64,000 nt of DNA from Mesorhizobium sp. ZC-5. Lineage in GTDB: Bacteria; Pseudomonadota; Alphaproteobacteria; Rhizobiales; Rhizobiaceae. The notes below the pieces were generated by a model that ran no database searches, was not told the DNA's origin, and saw only the letters and a list, made by a program, of their open reading frames with translations. The translations under genes and the position numbers were made by a program. Below, piece after piece: positions 38,703 through 47,756 of the stretch (position 1 is its first letter; every line of letters starts with the position of its first letter). The stretch lies in NCBI RefSeq assembly GCF_025753855.1, contig NZ_JAOWPT010000001.1:461001-525000 (forward strand), in the 5' to 3' direction.

Positions 38703-38763
38703 CGAAAAATCCTCCCTCGTAATCGCTTGACGATGCCCGCCGGCTCCGTCAAAGTCAACGAAA

Positions 38764-39441
38764 ATGAAACAGTTTCACTTTCCAAGCGACACGCGAACTG
38801 CCGATGCCATCGTGCCTCGGCAAGGCCGCGCCTTGCGCACCCGCGACAGACTGCTGGCGGCGGTGGAGGAACTGGTTGCCGCGGAAGGCGCCGAAGCCGT
38901 CACCACGACCCGGCTGGCCTCCGTGACCGGCGTTTCGGTCGGCACCATCTACCGCTACTTCGACGATCGTGACGCGCTTCTGCTTGCCGCCTACGACGCA
39001 ACCGTGACTCGCATCGTCCAGACCTGTGGCGCCGGGCTCGCCGACCTCGCTCCGGGCCTTGCAGTAGCCGACGCAGCTCGGGAACTGCTGCGGCTCTATC
39101 TCGCCACCGCCGACGCCATTCCCGCGCATTCCGGCCTGCTTGCCGCCATGCGCGCCATCCGGCCGGTCGCGGCGGACCAGGGCGGCAACAACGAGGTCAC
39201 CATCGTCGGCGATCTGCTGCGGCCTTTCCTGCAGAAATTCGCGGACGGAACCGCCATGGACCCCGCCCGCCTGCATTTCATGAACGTGCTAATGGGCACG
39301 CTAGTCGATCTCTACCTCGTCACCGCCGACCCGGCTGAACGCCTGCGGCTGCGGGAAGAGATCGAGGCGCACATGCTTCTGGCGCTCGACCGGGCGATCA
39401 GCCCGTCGCCTGCTCCTTCTGTGGCTCCGGCGGCCTCCTGA
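38764..39441 (+). CDS. TetR/AcrR-family transcriptional regulator
   Basis: This 225-residue regulator has an N-terminal helix-turn-helix (RDRLLAAVEELVAAEG then RLASVTGVSVGTIYRYFDDR, about residues 27-75) and a helical ligand domain. It is divergent from the beta-helix gene, so it may control that pair. A 13-base palindrome overlaps its start codon. Its 3' end overlaps the convergent gene at 39398 by 44 bases. Confidence 0.87.
   Translation: MKQFHFPSDTRTADAIVPRQGRALRTRDRLLAAVEELVAAEGAEAVTTTRLASVTGVSVGTIYRYFDDRDALLLAAYDATVTRIVQTCGAGLADLAPGLAVADAARELLRLYLATADAIPAHSGLLAAMRAIRPVAADQGGNNEVTIVGDLLRPFLQKFADGTAMDPARLHFMNVLMGTLVDLYLVTADPAERLRLREEIEAHMLLALDRAISPSPAPSVAPAAS
38765..38777. promoter_or_regulatory. 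Palindrome overlapping the tetR start codon
   Basis: TGAAAC-A-GTTTCA is a perfect 6-1-6 inverted repeat that begins at the second base of the ATG. It is a candidate TetR operator in the 61-base divergent region, or an indication that the true start lies downstream. Confidence 0.45.
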
Positions 39442-40291
39442 TCATCTCCACCAGGCTGGCCTGATCGGCGTCGCCGTAACCGGCGGCGACGGCTTTTTTC
39501 ATCAGCTGGAACATCGGCGCGATCAGTTCCGGGCTCACCTCCTGCTCCTCGCTGGCGGTGATAAAATTGTCGAACGCCGCCGCCTGCATCTCGAGGTTCG
39601 AGACGACATCGCTGCGGTAGTCGCCGCTGTCGATCCGCCGTGCCATGTCGGGCAGCCATGTCATGACCGCGCCGAGCCAGCCGGTCAGCATGGGGAGAAA
39701 AGTTTCCGCCGGCACCTTTTCCGAGCCGGTCAGGGCGAAGGCGTGGGTGACACCCGAGAACAGTCCGTACATGGCGGTGAGCAGCGCGATGTCGTGCAGC
39801 GGCGCCAGCCCCGCATCGCTGCCGAGATATTGCGCCGTGCCCAGTGCGGCCAGCGCCTTCTCGTGTGCCGTGAACGCCTGTTGCGAGCCACTGTAGAGGA
39901 TCAGCGCTTCCGGCTGCCCGATCATCGGCGGCACCGCCATGATGCCGCCGTCGAGATAGTCGGCACCCTGTTTGGCCGTCCACTCCGCCATGGCGCGCGC
40001 CTGCGCCGGCGTGCCGTTGGTGAGGTTGACCAGCGTGCGGTCGGCAAGCGCGGTTTTGGCAGGTTCGAACGCCTCGTAAACCGTGTCGTAGACAAGCAGG
40101 CAGGCGACGACCAGCTTGCTCGCGGCGATGGCCTGCTGGACCGTTCCTGCCTCGACGGCGCCTTTCGCCGTAAGCGCGCCGGCCTTGCCGGAAGTGCGGT
40201 TCCAGACCGTCACTTTGAGGCCTTTCGCAAGGAAGGCTTCGGCCAATGCGGTGCCCATGGCGCCGAGACCGATAACGGATACGTCAGTCAT
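39398..40291 (-). CDS. NAD(P)-dependent oxidoreductase, beta-HAD/imine-reductase type
   Basis: This 297-residue protein has a Rossmann N-terminus VIGLGAMGTALAEAFLAKG followed by VTVWNRTSGKAGAL, the NADPH-binding form of imine reductases and related 3-hydroxyisobutyrate dehydrogenase-like proteins. The helical C-terminal domain dimerises. The Lys of classical dehydrogenases is not obvious, which favours an imine reductase-like activity; this is inference. The start at 40291 has GGAGAAG 7 bases upstream. The SDR remnant lies upstream on the same strand, separated by a palindromic element. Confidence 0.82.
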   Translation of the reverse strand: MTDVSVIGLGAMGTALAEAFLAKGLKVTVWNRTSGKAGALTAKGAVEAGTVQQAIAASKLVVACLLVYDTVYEAFEPAKTALADRTLVNLTNGTPAQARAMAEWTAKQGADYLDGGIMAVPPMIGQPEALILYSGSQQAFTAHEKALAALGTAQYLGSDAGLAPLHDIALLTAMYGLFSGVTHAFALTGSEKVPAETFLPMLTGWLGAVMTWLPDMARRIDSGDYRSDVVSNLEMQAAAFDNFITASEEQEVSPELIAPMFQLMKKAVAAGYGDADQASLVEMIRRPPEPQKEQATG

Positions 40292-40338
40292 TGTCTTCTC
40301 CATTCTTTTCGAACTAATCGCGGAAGTGGCTGGGAAAT

Positions 40339-40471
40339 TACCCCCACCCCTAACCCCTCCCCTCAAGGGGGAGGGGGATATCTTGCCTACTGCTCGACAA
40401 AGATCGACGCGGTATGGCGGCTCCAGGAAAATCCCCCTCCCCCTTGAGGGGAGGGGTTAGGGGTGGGGGTA
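40339..40471. repeat. Palindromic element with 41-bp perfect inverted arms
   Basis: Arms 40339-40379 and 40431-40471 are exact complements of 41 bp around a 51-base centre. Arm sequence (CCCCACCCCTAACCCCTCCC) is close to the hairpin at 20815-20865. It occupies the gap between the SDR and imine-reductase-like genes. Confidence 0.88.
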
Positions 40472-40523
40472 GCAAGCGGCGAGGCATCTTCCCGCCATGC
40501 GGTCCACCCACCCGTACAAAGCC

Positions 40524-41289
40524 TCACCCCATCGCAGGCGACAGATCCTGGCCAAGGCCGCCATCGACCTTGATGCGCTCGCCGGTGGTGAAGGTGGCGT
40601 CGAAGCCGAGGAACAGCACGGCGCGCGCCACCTCGTCCGTGGTGCCGTGGCGCTTCATCGGCGTGACCGCGTCGCCGATCTTCATGAACGCCGCGCGTTC
40701 CTCGGCCGAAGCGCCGGCGACGCCCATGGTCGGCGTGTCGATGAAGCCGGGGCTCACCACGTTCACCCGGATGCCGCGCGGCAGCAGCTCCGCCGCCAGC
40801 ACCTTGCCGAAGGAACGCAGCGCGGCCTTGGTGGCGGAATACACCGCCATGCCCGGCGTGCCGGAATCCTCGGCGACCGACGAGGTGAAGACGATCGCGC
40901 CGCCCTCCTTGATGAGCGGGATCAGCCGCTGCGTGGTGAAGAAGGCGCCCTTCGTATTGATGTCGAACTGGCGGTCGAAGGACGCCTCGGTGACCTGGTC
41001 GAACGGCTCCAGCTCGGAAATGCCGGCGTTGACGTGCAGGAAAATCGATCTCGCCGAGCTTCTGCCCCACTTCCGCGCCGAGCACGGCGATATCGCTCAT
41101 GTCGGCGATATCGGAACGCACCACGTGCACGCTGCCGTTGAGCTTCTGCCTGGCATCCGCGAGGTTCTTTTCGTTGCGCCCGGTGATCAGCACCTCGGCG
41201 CCGCCGGCAATCAGCGCCTGCGCTACCGCCAGCCCCATTCCATGCGTGCCGCCGACGATGACGGCTTTCCTGCCTTGAAATCTGCCCAT
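40524..41289 (-). pseudogene. SDR-family oxidoreductase, frameshifted
   Basis: The N-terminal part (from 41289) reads MGRFQGRKAVIVGGTHGMGL, a Rossmann SDR start, up to [13 protein letters not shown]. It then leaves frame at a four-base A run (41041-41044 on the plus strand). The continuation in the neighbouring frame has LHVNAGISE, the catalytic [17 protein letters not shown] and the C-terminal [10 protein letters not shown], ending at 40524. Removing one base restores a normal SDR of about 254 residues. It is either a true pseudogene or a homopolymer sequencing error. It is divergent from the HxlR gene. Confidence 0.8.
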
Positions 41290-41482
41290 GATTCATCCCT
41301 TCCCGGCGCGATTGCGGCCGTGATCTTCTCGTTGAAACCGCGGGGTACGCAACGGCCTGGCCGCCGGGCTTGCCCGGTCGGAGCACCCGTGCGACCCGTC
41401 TGTCGCGAGCACCAGCGTCCTGACCCAAAGCTAGGCAGGCACTTACGATTGCTCAAGTACAGACAAAAAAGTAAGGTACCCA

Positions 41483-41500
41483 CCAATTCCTCAGAATTGG
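41483..41500. promoter_or_regulatory. Palindrome upstream of the HxlR regulator
   Basis: CCAATTC-CTCA-GAATTGG is a perfect 7-4-7 inverted repeat just before the ribosome site of the HxlR gene. A further CTTAC/GTAAG pair lies about 20-50 bases upstream. Both are candidate HxlR sites in the divergent SDR/hxlR region. Confidence 0.45.
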
Positions 41501-41508
41501 AGAGTTCC

Positions 41509-41910
41509 GTGGCAAAAAAACCGAAAAATCAGCCGGACAGTTGCGGGCTCGGTCCAGCACTCGCGGTGATCGGCGGCAAATGGAAGGCGCTGCTGCTCTG
41601 GCAGATCCACCAGGCGCAGCCCTGCCGCTTCGGCGAACTGAAGCGGTTGCAGCCGGAAATCAGCGAAAAGATGCTGATCCAGCACCTGCGCGAGATGGAA
41701 GCCGACGGCATCATCCACCGCGAGGTTTTTCACCAGGTGCCGCCGCGCGTCGAATATTCGGTGACGCCGGAGGGGGCCGAACTCGACCTAGCGCTGGCTC
41801 CGCTGGCGGAGTGGGGCAAGAAGCATCAGGAAAGGACAGAAGGCGCGAAGGCTGAAGCGATGCGGGCGACGACGGAGAAGGTGTCAGCGCCGAGGGTGAC
41901 AGCGCCATAG
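41509..41910 (+). CDS. HxlR-family transcriptional regulator
   Basis: This 133-residue winged-helix protein has the family signature C-G-L-x-x-A-L-x-V-I-G-G-K-W-K (Cys12, DSCGLGPALAVIGGKWK), followed by FGELKRLQPEISEKMLIQHL and a wing EYSVTPEGAEL. The conserved cysteine lets many HxlR proteins sense electrophiles or oxidants. The GTG start at 41509 has GGAGAG 5 bases upstream, and no upstream in-frame start is better. It is divergent from the SDR gene, which it probably regulates. Confidence 0.88.
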   Translation: MAKKPKNQPDSCGLGPALAVIGGKWKALLLWQIHQAQPCRFGELKRLQPEISEKMLIQHLREMEADGIIHREVFHQVPPRVEYSVTPEGAELDLALAPLAEWGKKHQERTEGAKAEAMRATTEKVSAPRVTAP

Positions 41911-41946
41911 GATCTGAGGTGGACAGATTTCCGCTCAGCAGACGAT

Positions 41947-41970
41947 ATCTCCTGTGACGTCACAGGAGAT
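41947..41970. terminator. 24-bp perfect palindrome at the 3' end of two convergent genes
   Basis: Positions 41947-41958 and 41959-41970 are exact complements centred on GACGTC with no spacer. It contains the stop codon of the PIN-like gene. It may act as a bidirectional terminator or be a protein-binding site. Confidence 0.5.
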
Positions 41971-42958
41971 CTGCCAACATCCGGATATCGGTTTCGAGAT
42001 ACGCTCCATATCGGCTGTGAAGGCCTGCCTGGCGTGCCAGGTTAATGAACTGGTTCTCGGCGACAATAATATCGGCATAGGGCAACACAGTGCAGAAGGT
42101 CCGCATATCACGCATATCGTTAAGGGCAATCGGCCTATCTTGGGCTTCAAGCTTCAGGCTGATCTCGCGCTCAACGAGGAAGGCTGGGGTTTCGCGAACG
42201 ACTGCCCGCAGCGTAGCGCCATTTTTATCACTCAGACAGGTATGAGGAAGTCCGAGCTCCGCCGCGATAGCGATTATGAGTTCCTGTTGTTCGATAGCCG
42301 TGATCGCGCTGTAAATTCGACGGCGCATCGAGAGAGCCTCCGCCTTGTGGCGCGATCGCCTGTCCTCAATCCCCCGACGCAAATCCTCGCAACCTTGCGT
42401 GAATTTTCGGATCGCCTCGACTCGAATATTCTCGGGCGTTTCGTGCAGATATTGGAGCAACGCTCTCTGAGGTTGGCTCCTCATCCACTCAACTGCTTTT
42501 GGAAACTCCGCAAATCCAAGGCGGCGATCTTCATATTCTGCAACCGATTCGAAGAAGAGATTCGACAGGAACCAGAGTGGCTCCGGTTCTGACCATTCGA
42601 GATCATAAAGCTGCGATAGGATGCGACCGATCTCAATCGTTATTTGCTTTTGGTGTCCGCGAAAAACTCGAGCTCCACTTAATGTCACTTGCGTATACGC
42701 GAGGTGGAAACGCTGCTCCGATCGATTGATCTTTTGTGTCTCAATGAGGTTGGTCGTTGTGAGCGGCAGGAGAACACGCCGCGCTTCAACCTCTGCACAA
42801 AGATGCTCCAAGACCTTCCGAAGCTCGGGATTTTCGCTCGGGGCGGTAGCCGCACGCGCCAAATCAATCCACTTGTTCTGATCTAGGTATATAATTGTCG
42901 AGATGCGCCCATCCTGTTTACGGCGAACTGAGTTAAGCGGCGGGCTAGTCATCTTCAC
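41960..42958 (-). CDS. Uncharacterised PIN-like domain protein
   Basis: This 332-residue protein starts with a PIN-like strand TIIYLDQNKWIDLA (Asp26). A second acidic position occurs in TTNLIETQK and a third in the C-terminal LPYADIIVAENQF and LETDIRML, separated by a long helical middle rich in Arg and Glu. These features suggest a nuclease fold like that of some defence-linked PIN effectors, but I cannot place it in a named family. Codon use is visibly more AT-rich than in flanking genes, suggesting acquisition. The start could be the GTG at 42958 or the ATG at 42952. A small gene lies divergently at 42997. Confidence 0.65.
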   Translation of the reverse strand: MKMTSPPLNSVRRKQDGRISTIIYLDQNKWIDLARAATAPSENPELRKVLEHLCAEVEARRVLLPLTTTNLIETQKINRSEQRFHLAYTQVTLSGARVFRGHQKQITIEIGRILSQLYDLEWSEPEPLWFLSNLFFESVAEYEDRRLGFAEFPKAVEWMRSQPQRALLQYLHETPENIRVEAIRKFTQGCEDLRRGIEDRRSRHKAEALSMRRRIYSAITAIEQQELIIAIAAELGLPHTCLSDKNGATLRAVVRETPAFLVEREISLKLEAQDRPIALNDMRDMRTFCTVLPYADIIVAENQFINLARQAGLHSRYGAYLETDIRMLADLL

Positions 42959-42996
42959 AATTAATCATATTCAAGCTCGGGGCGGGAGATATTGAG

Positions 42997-43362
42997 ATGG
43001 CAGCCGAAAACTTCGTCGTTGCTCCGGAGTATCTGAGCATCTACGTCGCGGGAAAGCGGAAGATATCGCCGCCCATTGACCTCGACTATGGAGGTATCGC
43101 CGCCAATGAAGATTGCATAACTGTGCCATGTCTTTATTGGAATGAAGGCGACACGACCGTTACGGTCGCTAATTTTGCGGAACTGCCCTCGCAATCCGCG
43201 CCCAGCTACGACGGCGTGCTCAATACGCCAGAAAAAATTCTGATGATTTCCGAGGCGAATGCCGACATCAGAGACGTGCCCGTCTCTTCAATTCGCACGC
43301 GTATCCGTATCTGGATCGATCACCCGACGCAGCCCCAAAATATCGTGATCGCGTGGGCTTAA
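42997..43362 (+). CDS. Small hypothetical protein
   Basis: This 121-residue protein is predicted to be mostly beta-strand, ending RIRIWIDHPTQPQNIVIAWA. A GGGAG ribosome site lies 10 bases before the ATG. It is divergent from the PIN-like gene by 38 bases. A 77-codon frame on the opposite strand (42961-43194, TTG start) overlaps it and would sit just upstream of the PIN-like gene; I prefer the longer plus-strand frame because of its ribosome site and ATG. No family recognised. Confidence 0.5.
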   Translation: MAAENFVVAPEYLSIYVAGKRKISPPIDLDYGGIAANEDCITVPCLYWNEGDTTVTVANFAELPSQSAPSYDGVLNTPEKILMISEANADIRDVPVSSIRTRIRIWIDHPTQPQNIVIAWA

Positions 43363-43449
43363 TATGACGCGCAAGGCGGTTAGGTATAAATGGCTATGCC
43401 AATCAAAGAATAACTATCGTCCTTGCACCCCTCTGGCATTTCAATGTCT

Positions 43450-43715
43450 CGGCATGGATTCCCGACACGCTCCGCTCCCTGCGATCGCTCACGCGGTCGG
43501 GAATGACGGATTCCATTGATGGCTTCCGCAAAATCTCCAACGGCGGCGATTGGAATGATGGCAATCCATGTTCACACCCAAACGCCGTCGGACTTTCGTC
43601 TAACGGCGCCTGCCTCCTCCGCTCACCTGCACTGGAGGTTGGTCGACATCAATACATCCGTCATTCCCGACCGCGTGAGCGAGGAACGAGCGGAGCGTGT
43701 CGGGAATCCATGCCG
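43450..43715. repeat. 58-60 bp repeats as an inverted pair
   Basis: Units 43450-43509 (forward) and 43658-43715 (inverted) belong to the family at 21323-21501. Between them lies a 100-base stretch that recurs after the copy at 44116 (GGCTTCCGCAAAATCTCC and onward). The 421-base gap 43363-43783 consists mainly of this array; no gene is seen. Confidence 0.85.
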
Positions 43716-43783
43716 GAACGTCGAAGTTAACTGCCTGCGCAATCTTGCTTGCCGCCAAAAGTAGCGCCGCTACAGTCCACCGG

Positions 43784-44074
43784 ATGAGCCGGCGGGGTTA
43801 TGTCTACATTCTGGCATCGCAGAAAAACGGCACGCTCTATACGGGTGTGACATCCGATCTGGCCGGCCGGCTATTGCAACATCGATCGGGCACAGGATCA
43901 AAGTTCGTGGCGCGCTATGGCGTGGTGCGTCTTGTCTGGTTCGACGAGTATGAACTGATCACCGACGCGATCGCCCGCGAAAAGGCGATCAAGAAATGGC
44001 CGAGGCAATGGAAGATCAAGCTGATTGAGGAGCATAACCCGGATTGGCGGGACATTACCTGGCATCTGGTTTGA
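43784..44074 (+). CDS. GIY-YIG endonuclease-fold protein
   Basis: This 96-residue protein matches the UPF0213/YhbQ-type single-domain GIY-YIG family. It has GYVYILASQ and LYTGVTSDL (the GIY and YIG strands), an Arg in RLLQHRSG and a Glu in AREKAIKKWPR. Such stand-alone domains are common in rhizobia, where their role is unclear. I chose the ATG at 43784 because it begins just before the domain. It is flanked on both sides by copies of the 58-60 bp repeat, so repeat and gene may have moved together. Confidence 0.85.
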   Translation: MSRRGYVYILASQKNGTLYTGVTSDLAGRLLQHRSGTGSKFVARYGVVRLVWFDEYELITDAIAREKAIKKWPRQWKIKLIEEHNPDWRDITWHLV

Positions 44075-44115
44075 GGTCGCAGGCTCCTGCACCGCCCCAC
44101 ACTTCCGCTGCGTTC

Positions 44116-44175
44116 CGGCATGGATTCCCGACACGCTCCGCTCCCTGCGGTCGCTCACGCGGCCGGGAATGACGG
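44116..44175. repeat. 60-bp repeat copy near ftsH
   Basis: This is a direct copy of the unit at 43450-43509. The shared sequence continues about 45 bases beyond, to 44219, so 43450-43553 and 44116-44219 form a direct repeat of about 104 bp flanking the GIY-YIG gene. Confidence 0.85.
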
Positions 44176-44242
44176 ATTTCACTGATGGCTTCCGCAAAAT
44201 CTCCAACGGCGGCGATTGGACGACGGCAGTTTCTCGCCCACG

Positions 44243-44277
44243 AAAAAAACGCCGCCGGACTTTCATCCAGCGGCGCT
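44243..44277 (-). terminator. ftsH terminator
   Basis: On the minus strand a 9-10 bp GC stem with one G-U pair and an 8-base loop is followed by seven T. It lies 30 bases after the ftsH stop. A degenerate copy of the same hairpin sits near 43588-43615. Confidence 0.75.
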
Positions 44278-44306
44278 TCAATCCAACCTGAGCGGGCGGG
44301 GCGAAC

Positions 44307-46244
<1,938 letters not shown>

Positions 46245-46355
46245 CGAATGTCCCGTTGAGGCCCCGGAAGCGGAACCCGTCCGTGTGAGGTGTTGTCCGT
46301 AACATAGGGAGAGCGCTGGTGCTTGCCAAGCACAACCCCGTGTCTCGGTTAAAGC

Positions 46356-47756
46356 TTATCCTTCATTGTGGCCCACGAATGGCAGGGCCGGAACTGCTTC
46401 GCAACCCAGCAATTCGGCCAAGGCCCGCGCGATCTCAATGTCGAACGACGGCAGGAAATGCGCCCAGGGCGCGGCAACCGGCACTGTACGGATACCCCGT
46501 GCGCGAGCCTCGTCGCCGGTCGCCGGCCCAAGGCAATCCTGCCCCGACCACAGCGCCAGCTGCAGCGCCAAGGCCGCGCCGACAAGGCTTTGCGGCGAGT
46601 CCAGATGCTGAAGCGCCGCCTTTCTGCCGTTCGCCGCGCCGAACGGTGCGATGGTCAGGCCTGCCGGTGCGTCGGGACAATGCAAGCGGTATCTACCGTC
46701 CCAGACTATGGCGTCGAAGACCGGCGCGGCGGCCGGCAGGCCGCGCGATTCCCGCCGCAGGAAGATGCCGCCCTTGCGCGCATCGACGACGGTCCGCGAC
46801 AATGTGGCGCGAAGCGGCGATCTCCGTAGCCGCCGAAAGAGTTCGCCCGAGCGCCCCTCGTCGGGCAGATAAGCTGCGCCGCCGCAAACGGCGAGCAGGA
46901 CACGCAGCGCATAAATCGCCGCGTCCACATCCATCGTCGCAGGGAAATGCGGTTCGAGCCGGATCAATCCTGGTGCGGCGAGCGCCGCCGTTTCACGAAG
47001 CAGTGTTGCGGCCCGCGCGCCAAGCGCGACGCGGCTGCGCCGCGCCAGGTCCATTGTAGCCAGCAATTCGCGCCGCTCGCCCTCAGCGGCCAGTCCGGCC
47101 CTCACGCGCGGCCGTTCATATCCGGTGTTCGTGTTGGAGGGATCGTCGGCCCAGCCGGTTGCGTTCGCGCTGAGAAAGTCGCGCAGCGCCTGCCTTCGCG
47201 CGCCGAGCAGCGGCCGCACGATCCAGGTCCTGCCGTCGAACAGGGTCGCCGGCGCCATGCCGGCCAGTCCTCGACCCTCGCCGCGCGCCTGGCGCATGGC
47301 AACGGTCTCGGCCTGGTCATCGAGCGTGTGGCCGGTAAGCACGATATCGGCGCCGGCGGACCGCGCCGCTTCGGCGAGCAGGCGATAGCGTGCCGCGCGC
47401 GCGGCAGCCGAAACGCCGCTCGCCGGCTTGTCGCCGTCCCAGCGCATGATGCGATGCGTTATGCCGTGACGGGCGCAAAGTGCTGCCACGTCGCGCGCTT
47501 CGGCGCCGGATTCCGGCCGCAGCCGGTGATCGACGGTCACGGCGACCAGCCGCACGGCCGGGAAGGACGTTTCGAGCCAGGCCTTTGCCAACAGGAGAAG
47601 CGCGACCGAATCGCTGCCGCCTGAAACTGCCACGACGATCGCTTGGCGGCCGGTCAGGGCGATGGTTAAAAAAAACTTGAGAAGGGTGTGGTCTATCCGG
47701 AAGAGCGTATCGATTCCGGCGGAAGCTGTTGCTGTTCCGGCGTCAGCACGCCGCAA
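46356..47756 (-). CDS. tilS: tRNA(Ile)-lysidine synthase
   Basis: This enzyme adds lysine to C34 of tRNA-Ile(CAU), essential for decoding AUA. The PP-loop VAVSGGSDSVALLLL and LTGHTLDDQAET are present, with C-terminal domains. The start is uncertain. In-frame choices are a TTG at 47756 with AGGAG 7 bases upstream (taken here; 466 residues) or 47846 deep inside cpoB. A GTG at 47749, overlapping the cpoB stop, opens a different frame that stops after 18 codons and could be the original start before a one-base change. The gene is probably co-transcribed with cpoB and ftsH. Confidence 0.88.
   Translation of the reverse strand: MRRADAGTATASAGIDTLFRIDHTLLKFFLTIALTGRQAIVVAVSGGSDSVALLLLAKAWLETSFPAVRLVAVTVDHRLRPESGAEARDVAALCARHGITHRIMRWDGDKPASGVSAAARAARYRLLAEAARSAGADIVLTGHTLDDQAETVAMRQARGEGRGLAGMAPATLFDGRTWIVRPLLGARRQALRDFLSANATGWADDPSNTNTGYERPRVRAGLAAEGERRELLATMDLARRSRVALGARAATLLRETAALAAPGLIRLEPHFPATMDVDAAIYALRVLLAVCGGAAYLPDEGRSGELFRRLRRSPLRATLSRTVVDARKGGIFLRRESRGLPAAAPVFDAIVWDGRYRLHCPDAPAGLTIAPFGAANGRKAALQHLDSPQSLVGAALALQLALWSGQDCLGPATGDEARARGIRTVPVAAPWAHFLPSFDIEIARALAELLGCEAVPALPFVGHNEG

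Noticed and set aside
40414-41508. Upstream extension of the HxlR frame
   Set aside because: It crosses the SDR gene in antisense. The HxlR domain starts at the GTG at 41509 with its own ribosome site.
42961-43194. A 77-codon minus-strand frame ending just before the PIN-like gene
   Set aside because: It has a TTG start and no ribosome site, and overlaps the better plus-strand frame at 42997. It is kept only as an alternative because its position would fit an operon.
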